NCBI GenBank assembly: GCA_035570055.1
Contig: DATMLM010000058.1
Span: forward strand, 10,414 to 74,413
Direction of reading: 5' to 3'
DNA length: 64,000 nt
Origin: DASRDS01 sp035570055
GTDB lineage: Bacteria; Gemmatimonadota; Gemmatimonadetes; Gemmatimonadales; Gemmatimonadaceae
Below the pieces are notes generated by a model that was not told where the DNA came from, did not search any database, and worked only from the letters and a program-made list of their open reading frames with translations. Position numbers and translations under genes: made by a program. Position 1 is the first letter of the stretch. Every line of letters starts with the position of its first letter. Of the stretch, positions 50,009-59,077 are shown one piece after another.

Positions 50009-51485
50009 GCGAGACGCGACGGTTCTGACCGTTGTCACGCTAGCGCTGACGGCGCTCGTGCTCTGGAATTCCGTCCACAAGAGCCTGTGGACGGACGAGT
50101 CGTATTCGCTCAACACGGCGATGCGCCCGCTCGCGGGGACCCTGCATCAGGCGCTGCACTTCGAGCTGCAACCGCCGCTCTATTTCGTTGCGCTGAATCT
50201 GTGGCTCCGCCTTCACGACGGCATCATCTTCGCGCGGCTGCTCTCGCTCGGGTGCATCCTCGGGATGCTGACGACCCTGGCGGCGATCGGCCGGCTGATC
50301 GGGATACGCGGGTGGTTGACACCCGCCGTACTCGCGGCGGCGACGCCAGGTATCATCTGGGCGGCCGCCGAGGCGCGCACGTATGGCATGTCGTTGCTCC
50401 TCGCCACGGTGACGCTGTACTGGTACTTGCGCATCGTCGTCGGGCCGGCCGAGCATCTCAACCGCTCGACCGTCCTGTACGCGGTGGTGGCGTATCTGTC
50501 CGTTCTGACGTTCTACTACAACGCGTTTCTGCTCCTCGGCCAATGGATCGGCGTGCTCGTGATCGGGCGACAGGTGCGACGAGTCACGGGCGCGCTCGCC
50601 ATGGTGGGCATCGGGATCGTCCCGTGGGTACCGACGATCTTGTCGCAGGGTGCCGCGCATCCGATCGAAGCCCCGGTGAGCGATCAGACGACGATCGTGT
50701 CGAATCCGGTGTTCGTCCTCGCGGGTCAGCCGATCAAAGCGCTGCTCACGGACACGGGCGCGCTCGACTTCCCGCACGCGGTGATCATCCTTTGGGCCAT
50801 CCTGGCGATCGTGCCTGTGCTGCGGATCGCGTTCGGCGGGAAAGCGAAACCAGCGGAGAAGGCGCTCCTGGCAGCGGTCGCGGTGCCCCTCGTCGTGTTG
50901 TGCGGGCTCATGTATCTGCACCGCGTTCCGATGCGGCATCGGCACCTGGTGCTGCTCCTGCCCGCGACGCTCACCCTGTACAGTCTGTGGATCGCCGAGA
51001 CGCGGGCCGGTTGGCCGCGCGCGCTCGGCGCGACCAGCCTGGTGGCGTTACTACTGGCTTTCGTTGTCAGTTTCGAAATAGATCCGCAATACCCCGAGGA
51101 TTGGCGGCAGGTCGCCGACTATCTGCTGCGCCAGATGACCCCGGGCGACCGCGTGCTCGTGTTCGACCCCGATCGCGTCCTGCCTCTGCAGTACTATCTG
51201 GGGCACGGAGCGGCCGTCTCGGGGCTCCCGGTCGATCCAGACCTGGATCATTACGATCCGACTCAGTACGCGACGCGCGACACTACGATCCTGGCGGCGC
51301 GCTTCTCGAGCGTCGGTGCCACCGGGGGCGTCTGGCTGGTCGAAGCCAACCGGCTCGTCCCGGCCCTGCAATCGAGTGCCAACGTGATCGACGCCTTCGT
51401 CCGTCGTCATTACGTTGTGAGGTCCCCGCTGCATTTTCGCGGTGTGCAGGTCACACGGCTCGAGCCTCGATCGTATGCTCGTTAG
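49992..51485 (+). CDS. GT-C type glycosyltransferase (family 39/ArnT-like)
   Basis: 497 residues. After one membrane segment the first loop reads SLWTDESYSLNTA, the family 39 Asp-Glu motif (DES) seen in PMT and ArnT enzymes. FELQPPLYF follows, then about 10 membrane segments and a soluble tail (DWRQVADYLLRQMTPGDRVLVFDPDRVLPLQYYL). It is expected to add a sugar from a lipid donor on the periplasmic side. It overlaps the previous gene by 17 bases. Confidence 0.86.
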   Translation: MSSASKRDATVLTVVTLALTALVLWNSVHKSLWTDESYSLNTAMRPLAGTLHQALHFELQPPLYFVALNLWLRLHDGIIFARLLSLGCILGMLTTLAAIGRLIGIRGWLTPAVLAAATPGIIWAAAEARTYGMSLLLATVTLYWYLRIVVGPAEHLNRSTVLYAVVAYLSVLTFYYNAFLLLGQWIGVLVIGRQVRRVTGALAMVGIGIVPWVPTILSQGAAHPIEAPVSDQTTIVSNPVFVLAGQPIKALLTDTGALDFPHAVIILWAILAIVPVLRIAFGGKAKPAEKALLAAVAVPLVVLCGLMYLHRVPMRHRHLVLLLPATLTLYSLWIAETRAGWPRALGATSLVALLLAFVVSFEIDPQYPEDWRQVADYLLRQMTPGDRVLVFDPDRVLPLQYYLGHGAAVSGLPVDPDLDHYDPTQYATRDTTILAARFSSVGATGGVWLVEANRLVPALQSSANVIDAFVRRHYVVRSPLHFRGVQVTRLEPRSYAR

Positions 51486-52440
51486 CGTCATAATCGCGAG
51501 TCATAATTTCGGTCAGTACATCGCCGAGGCGGTGATGAGCATCCTCACGCAAGGTGTGGATGACCTCGAGATCATCGTGGTCGACGATGGGTCAACCGAT
51601 GATACGAGGGACCAACTCTCCCGTATCACCGATGCCCGGCTCAGGGTCGAGTATCTGGAGAAGGTGGGCGTGGGCGCCGCGCGGAATCACGGCCTGCGCC
51701 TCGCTCGAGGCCGCTTTATTGCCTATCTGGACGCGGATGACCGCTGGTGCCCGGGCAAGCTCAAGGCGCAGATCGAGGTGCTCTGTAGCGAGCCCGAGGT
51801 CGGGTTCGTCTTCACGAACTTCGTGCGGTTCGACGAGGACGGCCGGCACCCGAACACACAATTCGACATCATCCCCGAGTTATACGACCTCCCGCTCCGC
51901 GACAGCCGGGAGGGCCACGCCCGGGTGATCGAGGCCGACGCGCTCGTGAGCCTCGTCGCGACACGGCAGTTCCCGGCATGGATTCAAACGGCGCTCATCC
52001 GGGCCGAATGCACGAAAGAGATCCAGTTCCCGGAAGACATGCGGCTCAGTCAGGATTACTGTTATATGCTGCGGATTTACTCCGTCGCCCGGGCGGCGTT
52101 CATTCAAGAGCCGCTCGTCGAAGTGCGACGGCACATGGCCAATAGCTATCGGAAGCCGGAGGAGAAGCTCAAGCCCGATATCGATGCGCTGACGCGCGTC
52201 GCGCGCGAGGTCCATGATGACCGACAACGCGACGCGGTGCTGCGCCGGTTGGGTCGGGCGTGGCTCTCCCTCGGCCATCATCATTTCTGGCGCGGTGAGG
52301 CCAGACCAGCAGTGGATGCGTATTTCGAAGCCATGCGGATGCCCGGATCGAAGTTGAACGCGCTCAAGCACCTCGCTGCGTTGCCGCTGTTGCCGCTCGC
52401 GCCGCTGTGGTCGCGGAACCACGCGACCCCCAGCCGGTGA
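51475..52440 (+). CDS. Family 2 glycosyltransferase
   Basis: About 321 residues from the ATG at 51475. GT-A fold: VSVIIASHNFGQYIAEAVMSIL, IIVVDDGSTDDT, IAYLDADDRW (metal site), LSQDYCYMLRIY. No membrane segments, so it works in the cytoplasm on the growing lipid-linked repeat unit. It overlaps the preceding GT-C gene by 11 bases. Confidence 0.92.
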   Translation: MLVSVIIASHNFGQYIAEAVMSILTQGVDDLEIIVVDDGSTDDTRDQLSRITDARLRVEYLEKVGVGAARNHGLRLARGRFIAYLDADDRWCPGKLKAQIEVLCSEPEVGFVFTNFVRFDEDGRHPNTQFDIIPELYDLPLRDSREGHARVIEADALVSLVATRQFPAWIQTALIRAECTKEIQFPEDMRLSQDYCYMLRIYSVARAAFIQEPLVEVRRHMANSYRKPEEKLKPDIDALTRVAREVHDDRQRDAVLRRLGRAWLSLGHHHFWRGEARPAVDAYFEAMRMPGSKLNALKHLAALPLLPLAPLWSRNHATPSR

Positions 52441-54026
52441 CGAATCCGTACGCCGCGGAAGACCCGCTCCTCCCAGACGAGTCGACGCTTCCGCCGGGTG
52501 AGCTCCCGGCGCCTCCGTCGCCCGAGGAGCCGGCCCCCGTCCGCTTGCAGGCGCTGGGCGGGTATGCGGTGCTGTTCGCCGCGCTCACGCTGCTCAGCAA
52601 GGGCGTGTCGTTCTTCATGCTGCCGCTCTACGTCCGCTATCTCACGCCAGCGGACTACGGTGTCATCGAGCTGATCGAAAACAGCCTCGATGTCCTGCAG
52701 ATCATCGCCGGCTCGCGGCTCCTCGGCGGCGTGTTCCGCTTCTACTACAAAACCGATGACCAGACCATGCGGCGCCGCGTGGTCTCGACGGCGATGCTCA
52801 CGATCTACGCGGGGTACGCCTGCGCGGCGATCGTCGCCTACGTGCTGGCGCCGCAACTCGCCCGGTATGTCATCGGCGACATCAAGTACACCGGGCTCGC
52901 CCGTCTCGCGTCCGCGAATCTCGCCGTGGTCGCGCTCTACTTCGTGCCGCCGGCTTTCTTACGGCTGACCGGACGATTCACCACGCTCGTGCGGATGAAC
53001 CTGTTCCGGCTCCCGCTTCAGGTGGCGATGAACGTCCTCTTCCTCGTGCACTTCCACCTGGGACCGGCCGCGATCTTCCTGAGCACGCTGATCTGCAACA
53101 TCGTGATTGGCGGCATCATGACCGCCATGGTCTTCCGCGAGGTCGGCTTCGGATACGACAAGCAGGTCGCCAAGGATCTCTATCGCTATGGGATTCCGCT
53201 CATCGTCACGCAGTTCGCGACGTTCATTCTCACGTACGGCGATCGCCCGTTCCTGCGCGTGGTGACGAACCTGACGTCCGTCGGTCTCTACACGATGGCG
53301 TACTCGTTCGCGTTCCTGCTGGCGTACCTCGCGCAGACGCCCTTCGATCTCGTGTGGGAACCGAAGAAGTTCGAGATCGCCAAGCGCGCGGATCGCGACA
53401 GCATCTACGCGCGGGTGTTCGTGTATCAGAACGTGATCCTGATGACGGCGGCGGTCGGCATGTCGCTCTTCGTGCACGGCGTCCTCCGCATCATGGCCAC
53501 ACCGCCATTCTACGGCGCCGCGAACTTCGTGCCGATCCTGCTCATCGCCATCGTCTTCCAGGCGTGGACGGCGTCGCAGGATGTCGGCATCGGCGTCACC
53601 GAGAAGACGAAATACATCGCGATCGCGAATTGGATCTCGGCCGGCGTCGTGCTCGTCGCCTACGCGGTCCTCATTCCTCGATACGCGGGATGGGGCGCGG
53701 CGATTGCCACCGCGATCGCCTACGCCGTCCGGTACGGGTGCACCTACGCGTTCTCGCAACGCCTGTGGCCCATCCGCTACCACTGGGCGCCGGTGCTGCG
53801 ACTCGCCGCGCTCTCCATTGTGACAGTCGTCGTGAGCGTGATCGTCCCCGCCCATTCGCTGGCCGCCGCGTTGGGGGCGCGCGTCGCCGAGTTCGCGGCC
53901 TTCCTGGCGCTCTTGTGGTGGCTGCCGATCCTTAACGCGAGCGACAAGCGCGCGTTGCTGGCGTTGCCGGCGACGATCTCGACGTCCGTGCGGGCGCGGC
54001 TACGGCCGACCGTTCGCGCGGCCTAG
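52437..54026 (+). CDS. Oligosaccharide flippase (Wzx/MATE-like)
   Basis: About 529 residues from the GTG at 52437 (GTGA overlap); a GTG at 52407 would add ten residues. A Pro-rich cytoplasmic start is followed by 12 to 14 membrane segments. LLSKGVSFFMLPLYVRYLTPADYGVIELIENSLDVLQII is the typical first helix region of polysaccharide flippases. It should move the lipid-linked repeat unit to the periplasm. Last gene of the operon; its end overlaps the opposite GT4 gene by 27 bases. Confidence 0.92.
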   Translation: MTNPYAAEDPLLPDESTLPPGELPAPPSPEEPAPVRLQALGGYAVLFAALTLLSKGVSFFMLPLYVRYLTPADYGVIELIENSLDVLQIIAGSRLLGGVFRFYYKTDDQTMRRRVVSTAMLTIYAGYACAAIVAYVLAPQLARYVIGDIKYTGLARLASANLAVVALYFVPPAFLRLTGRFTTLVRMNLFRLPLQVAMNVLFLVHFHLGPAAIFLSTLICNIVIGGIMTAMVFREVGFGYDKQVAKDLYRYGIPLIVTQFATFILTYGDRPFLRVVTNLTSVGLYTMAYSFAFLLAYLAQTPFDLVWEPKKFEIAKRADRDSIYARVFVYQNVILMTAAVGMSLFVHGVLRIMATPPFYGAANFVPILLIAIVFQAWTASQDVGIGVTEKTKYIAIANWISAGVVLVAYAVLIPRYAGWGAAIATAIAYAVRYGCTYAFSQRLWPIRYHWAPVLRLAALSIVTVVVSVIVPAHSLAAALGARVAEFAAFLALLWWLPILNASDKRALLALPATISTSVRARLRPTVRAA

Positions 54027-55103
54027 CGCTTCGCGAAAGACCGATAGATACCCATCGGCCATCGCGTCGAGCGTGAAGTTGGCCTCGGCGCGCGCGCGCG
54101 CCGCCACGCCAAGACTGAGGCGGCGTGCAGGATCGGCGAGGACGCCTCGGAGGGCGCTCGCGAGCTCGGCCACATCGCCGGGCGTGGTCAGGATGCCGTC
54201 GACACCATCGGTCACCGCTTCCGGAATCCCGGAGGTGCGCGAGGCAATGACCGGTTTGCCGGCGAGCATCGCCTCGAGGAGGGCGAGGGGCAGACCTTCC
54301 CAGAGCGACGGCATGACGAAGACGTCAGTCGCCGCCAAGAGATCCGGCACGTCCTCCCGGTGACCGAGGATCTTCACGTGTGCCGCGAGGCCTTTCGAGG
54401 CCGCGAGTGCCTCCAGCCGATCTTTCTCGACTCCGCCGCCGGCAATCGCGAGCATCCACGGACCGGCGCCGATGGTCGACAACGCCTCGATGAGCACGGC
54501 GTGTCCCTTGCGAGGGACCAAGCTCCCCACCGCCAAGAACAGCACGTGATCGTCCGGGATGCCGAGCGCGGCTCGCATCGCGGTCCGGTTGCCTGGGCGC
54601 GCGGGGACACCGTTCGGAACGACCCGCAACACGGTGTCGGACAGACTCAGCTCTTTCGCCAAGTGTCGCTTCGTGTCCTCCGACACCGCGACCGTTGCCG
54701 CGCTGGAGCGAAAGGCCCAACGCAGCAAGACCTGGCGGCGCCACTTCGACGTCACGTATTGGCTGCCGTGCATCGTGATGATGTGTGGGATGCCGAGCCA
54801 ACGCGCCGCGGCCGCGCCGTACACCGCCATGGTGAACTCGTGACTATGGACGACGTCGACGCGATGACGGCGCAAGAGATCGATCATGCCCTGGAGACAC
54901 CGCCAGTCGAGCGGGCGGCGCAGCGTGAATGTTTGCGGGTCGAATCCCGCCTCCCGAAATTGTCCGGCCAACCAGCCGCATCCCTTGGATGGACCGACGG
55001 GCACGATCGTGTGTCCCCGATTGCGCAACGCCAGCGCGAGCCGCAACTCGACCAGCTCGGCCCCGCCCGGGCCGTCGGACTCCAGCATCTCGGCGATGAT
55101 CAT
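54000..55103 (-). CDS. Family 4 glycosyltransferase
   Basis: About 367 residues from the ATG at 55103. GT-B motifs: MLESDGPGGAELVELRLALALRNRGH, DVVHSHEFTMAVYGAAAARWLGIPHIITMHG, VPNGVP, AVGSLVPRKGHAVLIEAL, PSLWEGLPLALLEAMLAGKPVIASRTSGIPE. Last gene of the six-gene minus operon; ATGA overlap with the GT2 gene. Confidence 0.93.
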   Translation of the reverse strand: MIIAEMLESDGPGGAELVELRLALALRNRGHTIVPVGPSKGCGWLAGQFREAGFDPQTFTLRRPLDWRCLQGMIDLLRRHRVDVVHSHEFTMAVYGAAAARWLGIPHIITMHGSQYVTSKWRRQVLLRWAFRSSAATVAVSEDTKRHLAKELSLSDTVLRVVPNGVPARPGNRTAMRAALGIPDDHVLFLAVGSLVPRKGHAVLIEALSTIGAGPWMLAIAGGGVEKDRLEALAASKGLAAHVKILGHREDVPDLLAATDVFVMPSLWEGLPLALLEAMLAGKPVIASRTSGIPEAVTDGVDGILTTPGDVAELASALRGVLADPARRLSLGVAARARAEANFTLDAMADGYLSVFREALGRANGRP

Positions 55104-56089
55104 GCTCTCATGCGCCGCTTGAGTTGGTGCAAGCCACGGAGCACGCTTGCGGGCAGGTAGGACGCCGCGAGAATGCCCCACGCCCCAGCAGACCTGGCGA
55201 CGAGTCGCGCTCCGTGGGTGTCGTAGTTCGAGAGGAGCGCGTAGGCTAGTCGCAGCGACAGGCTGTGTTTGCCCGCGGCGTGCGCGAGGCGAGACGATGG
55301 CGTGGGTGGTCGCAGGGTCGAGGCGTGATCGAGGCTGAGCAGCGCGTTCGTGATGAGCTTCTGAGTATTGGCGGACGACGTCAGCGAACCCGATTGCGCC
55401 ACGCGGTAGCGCACGAGACGGCCGAGGAGGACCACGACCGGAAATTCGGCCGCGACCCGGTGAAAAAATTGCGTCTCCTCGGCGTAGCGGAACTCGGGAT
55501 CGAATGTGCCACAGCGCTCGAAGACGGAGCGATGGATCAGCGCCGAGGACGGCAGGACCACGTTGCCGCGAAAGAGCGTCTCGAACAGATCGCCGGTGTA
55601 GGCGTCGGGCCCGATCTGGCGCAACGCCCGGCCGAAATACTCGGCGGCGCTGTCTTTGACTTCGGAGAATACGGGGAACGCGGCCTCGAAGCCTTGTCGC
55701 CCGGCCCGTGGCTGGCCGTTCCCGTCGATGAGCGTGGACCCCGTGATGCACCACCGCGCCTCGGGCGCGGCATCGAGAGCCGCACACTGCGCGGCGAGCT
55801 TGTCCGGCTCCCACTCGTCATCGGAGTCGAGGAGTGCGACCCACTCACCCCCGGCCTCGGCAATGCCGACGTTACGCGCTTTCGCCACGCCACCGTTCGG
55901 CGTCGCGATGTAGCGCACCGGCGCGCTCCACTGGGCGCAGACCGCTCTCGTCTCATCCGTCGAGCCGTCGTCGACGATGAGGATCTCGAGCGGCGCCATG
56001 GTCTGCGCCAGCGCCGACTCGACCGCGCGCCCCAGCAAGGCGGCACGGTTATACGTGGGGATGACCACCGACACGGAACGGGACGTCAT
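55100..56089 (-). CDS. Family 2 glycosyltransferase
   Basis: 329 residues. VSVVIPTYNRAALLGRAVESALAQTMAPLEILIVDDGSTDETR is a complete GT2 start; VALLDSDDEWEPDKL is the metal site; FRYAEETQFFHRVA the acceptor block. Soluble. ATGA overlaps at both ends couple it to the SGNH and GT4 genes. Confidence 0.93.
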   Translation of the reverse strand: MTSRSVSVVIPTYNRAALLGRAVESALAQTMAPLEILIVDDGSTDETRAVCAQWSAPVRYIATPNGGVAKARNVGIAEAGGEWVALLDSDDEWEPDKLAAQCAALDAAPEARWCITGSTLIDGNGQPRAGRQGFEAAFPVFSEVKDSAAEYFGRALRQIGPDAYTGDLFETLFRGNVVLPSSALIHRSVFERCGTFDPEFRYAEETQFFHRVAAEFPVVVLLGRLVRYRVAQSGSLTSSANTQKLITNALLSLDHASTLRPPTPSSRLAHAAGKHSLSLRLAYALLSNYDTHGARLVARSAGAWGILAASYLPASVLRGLHQLKRRMRA

Positions 56090-57141
56090 TGGGCCAGCAC
56101 CGCCCGGGCGAGTGCGCCGGCGACGGCCGCTGCGCCGGCATCCGTGAAGTGGGCGTAATCCGCGAACATCGGCGTCGCGTGCACTTGCCGGAGGTCGACG
56201 AAGGTGACGTTCGAGTCGCGCGCCGCGCGGACGGTCGCCCGCGCGGCCGCGGCATCGAAGGCGATCAACGCGTCGCCGGTCGCCCGATGATATTGATTTT
56301 CCCAGCTGACGAGCCGCGGCTCATCTAGCGGCCCACCCGCGTCGAACGCGTTGGCGTGGATCGCCAGCACCGGCACCGCGCCGATCGCGTGGATCGTCCC
56401 GATCGTGCGGCGGAGATCGGCGTCGTACGCCGCCAATCGGTCGGCCGGTACCTCCGTGAACCGCCAGCCAGCCGGATGATCACGCGCGTCGCGCGCGATG
56501 TCGTCGCGGCGCAGCGAGGTCGCGAGCCATTCGGGGACCAGCGCTTTCGCCTGTTGTCGGAGACGCTCCATCGCGCGCGGATAGAGCGCATCGTGGAATG
56601 GCAATCGCCCCGACGCGGCGGAGTCCGGCGCGGCCGGTGCTGGCACCGCATCGTTCAGATACTGGACGGGCGTCGGGTACAGGACGACGACATCGGGTCG
56701 GAGCGCTCGGATGCGCAGACGGAGGTCTTGCTCGAGCGTCGGCAGCGTCATCCCGAAGATCGCGGCATTGAGCACTTGAACGCGCGGCCCGAGGCGCGCG
56801 CGCAGCGTATCCTCGAGTTGACGCGGAAATTCCCGCCCGGGCGATTCGTACAACCCGAAGGTCTCCGACGCGCCAGCGGTGACCACGCGCAGGGTTCCCG
56901 GTGCTTTGACGGGATCGACGTCCGGGCCACGCATGCCGACGTTGTTGATCACCCATTTCCCGTAGCGGGCGTTCGGCCGTCCGTGCTCGCCGTCGGCATC
57001 GCGCACGAGCAACTCGCTCTCGGATTCGACCCGCGAGAGGACCGGCGTGCCGAACCGGAGGGCGTCATCGAGCCGGCACGAGATCTCCATCGCCAGCGCG
57101 GCCACGACGGCGAGCGCAACTCCCATGGCGATCGAGCGCAC
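56086..57141 (-). CDS. Membrane-anchored SGNH/GDSL-like protein
   Basis: About 351 residues from the GTG at 57141 (one base shared with the upstream TAG), or 346 from the ATG at 57126. One N-terminal membrane segment (VALAVVAALAMEI) leaves the rest periplasmic. The nucleophile block is AGASETFG (Ser kept, GAS for GDS); ALRPDVVVLYPTPVQYLND and the C-terminal AHFTDAGAAAVAGAL supply further family blocks including the His. It could be the acyl-transfer partner of the MBOAT protein at 25907. Confidence 0.82.
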   Translation of the reverse strand: MRSIAMGVALAVVAALAMEISCRLDDALRFGTPVLSRVESESELLVRDADGEHGRPNARYGKWVINNVGMRGPDVDPVKAPGTLRVVTAGASETFGLYESPGREFPRQLEDTLRARLGPRVQVLNAAIFGMTLPTLEQDLRLRIRALRPDVVVLYPTPVQYLNDAVPAPAAPDSAASGRLPFHDALYPRAMERLRQQAKALVPEWLATSLRRDDIARDARDHPAGWRFTEVPADRLAAYDADLRRTIGTIHAIGAVPVLAIHANAFDAGGPLDEPRLVSWENQYHRATGDALIAFDAAAARATVRAARDSNVTFVDLRQVHATPMFADYAHFTDAGAAAVAGALARAVLAQ

Positions 57142-57893
57142 TAGCGGGCCGCCATTCGCTTGGCGAGCCGCTCCTGCACCTTCTCGACACGGTCGAACAC
57201 GAACCGTGTGGCCTCGAGCAGCGGCAGACCGTAGGCCGGCCACTCGACCTCGGGCCCGAACGTCATCCCCCATCCGCGGTTCTGAAAACGGCCGTGGCGG
57301 ATCTCGGCCAGCGGGTCGGATGCCGCGGCATCAACGATGACCCGGCTGCGACGGTCGTTGGTCGCATCATGCTGGTCGAGCCCGACGGTGCCCACGACGT
57401 CCGGACGCACCTGGCGTACGGCGTGCAACAGCCGAATGGCCGCCGGGTCCGGCAGATAGCGCGTGTTGTACTTTGCGTTCCAGACCTCGATCGCATGGAT
57501 CCCGGCGCGCACCTCGTCCGGCATCTGGTATTTGAACAGCACCGGGTGGGCGGCGATCGTCAGGCCGGCCACGCCTCGTGTGTCGGCAATAAAATCGGCC
57601 GGCTTCGCCGGCGCGATCCAATGTGTGAGGCCGAGCGCGAGCAGGTGGAGGCCCGTATGGCCCTCGAACCGGAATTCCAAGCCCGGGATCAGTGTGGCCG
57701 TAGCGTCGGACAGCGAGGCACACTCGGCACGGTAGGCGGCAAAGCGGTCCTCGTCGAAATCTTCCGCGTGGTCCGTGAGACCAATGAACCGGAGATTCCG
57801 CGCGAGTGCGAAGTCACGCAAACTCGCCAGCGTGTCGCGCGAGTCGTGCGAATAGGCACTGTGAACGTGGACTACGCCGACCGCGTCAGCCAT
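57141..57893 (-). CDS. PHP domain phosphoesterase-like protein
   Basis: 250 residues. Metal-binding motifs of PHP proteins: VHVHSAYSHDS at the start, FIGLTDHAEDF, PGLEFRF, IAAHPVLFK and GLDQHDA near the end. PHP proteins hydrolyse phosphoesters. In polysaccharide loci they can be tyrosine phosphatases (CpsB/YwqE type) acting on Wzc-like kinases, so it may counteract the kinase encoded at 15016. That is inference. Confidence 0.85.
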   Translation of the reverse strand: MADAVGVVHVHSAYSHDSRDTLASLRDFALARNLRFIGLTDHAEDFDEDRFAAYRAECASLSDATATLIPGLEFRFEGHTGLHLLALGLTHWIAPAKPADFIADTRGVAGLTIAAHPVLFKYQMPDEVRAGIHAIEVWNAKYNTRYLPDPAAIRLLHAVRQVRPDVVGTVGLDQHDATNDRRSRVIVDAAASDPLAEIRHGRFQNRGWGMTFGPEVEWPAYGLPLLEATRFVFDRVEKVQERLAKRMAAR

Positions 57894-59077
57894 CGCATGC
57901 TCTCGAAGAGGAATGGCAGAGGATCAGCCCACTGAAAGACCTGATCCCGCGCGCCTCCAAGAGACGCCGCGATAAAGTCCCAGACGACGGTGGTGCGACT
58001 GGGCGCGTCCGGCGGTAGGGCGAGCGCCGCCGCCGAGCGCCGCAACCGCGTGATGAGATGATCGACGTCACCCCAATACCACCGCCCGCGTACGCCGACC
58101 TTCCACCGATCGGGACCGCGGACATCGCGACCCAGCGCACGCGAGACGAGGAGTGCTGGAAAATCGACGCCCGCATCGATCGCCAACTGCAACGACCCCC
58201 AAAAGCGACCGTTGACCTCCATAAGATATGGTGTGCCGGTGCGGCCATCTACCTTGAGCTCCACCATTGCGACACCACGCCATGCACAGGCGCGTAACAA
58301 CTGCTCGGCACGCCCGACGAGCGCCGCGTCTGGCGCCGTGCTCTCGGCATATACGCTGACGCCACCGCTCGGGGGCTTTTCGCGGATGCGGCGGTGCGTG
58401 AACGTGGCGACGGTCTCGTCGTCCCAGCGCAGCAGAAAAATGCCAATGCCCGGGCCGACGATGCGCTGCTGGAGCAGCAGCGGATAGGCAGCCGGCGGGA
58501 GCTGCTCGAGATGCGCCTCGAGCTGCGAGCGATCGGCCGCGTGTCGAACGCCGAGTTTGACGCGGACGCCATTGTGCTCGGCCACTGAGCGCGACGGCTT
58601 GAGGACAATCGGGTATATCAGGTCGCCGGCCAACGCCCGAGCGGTATCGGGATCGGGCGCTTCGGACTGCGGCGGAACCGCGATACCGGCGACGGCGGCT
58701 CGCTCCACGAGCGCCGCCTTGTCCGAGATCGCGCGGAACGCCGCCAGATCCGGCATGGGGATAATGGCCGGGGCGAGGCGTTCCCGTGCCCCGAGCAGCG
58801 CCAGCGCCGCGGCTTCGGTGGTGGGAATCACCACCGCGATGCGGTGCGCGGCGACGTGGGCAGCAATGGTCTCGGTGAAGCGTATCGGATCATCCAGCGC
58901 CGACGGCACCGTGAGGCGGGTGCCCGCGGCGCGCGAGACGCCCGCGAGCGATCGCGTCGTCGACGCGGCCACGTGGACATCGAAGCCGGCGCGGCCGAGC
59001 GAGCGAACGGTCGCCAGGGCCGCGCGGTGTTCCCCGTCGGTGACGAGTACCGACCGCGTCAGCGTGGTCGTGGTCAG
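57872..59077 (-). CDS. ATP-grasp family ligase, probable CTG start
   Basis: About 401 residues. The preATP-grasp strand RSVLVTDGEHRAALATVRSLGRAGFDVHVA is followed by the ATP-grasp core (YPIVLKPSRSVAEH, LLQQRIVGPGIGIFLL, AMVELKVDGRTGTPYLMEVNGRFWGSLQLA). It resembles carbamoyl-phosphate-synthase-like ATP-grasp enzymes that make an amide or peptide-like bond, perhaps decorating the glycan with an amino acid. No ATG, GTG or TTG lies between the upstream stop region and the first beta strand; the CTG at 59077 overlaps the ligase stop as CTGA and is the best start. It overlaps the PHP gene by 22 bases. Confidence 0.8.
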   Translation of the reverse strand: MTTTTLTRSVLVTDGEHRAALATVRSLGRAGFDVHVAASTTRSLAGVSRAAGTRLTVPSALDDPIRFTETIAAHVAAHRIAVVIPTTEAAALALLGARERLAPAIIPMPDLAAFRAISDKAALVERAAVAGIAVPPQSEAPDPDTARALAGDLIYPIVLKPSRSVAEHNGVRVKLGVRHAADRSQLEAHLEQLPPAAYPLLLQQRIVGPGIGIFLLRWDDETVATFTHRRIREKPPSGGVSVYAESTAPDAALVGRAEQLLRACAWRGVAMVELKVDGRTGTPYLMEVNGRFWGSLQLAIDAGVDFPALLVSRALGRDVRGPDRWKVGVRGRWYWGDVDHLITRLRRSAAALALPPDAPSRTTVVWDFIAASLGGARDQVFQWADPLPFLFESMRWLTRSA

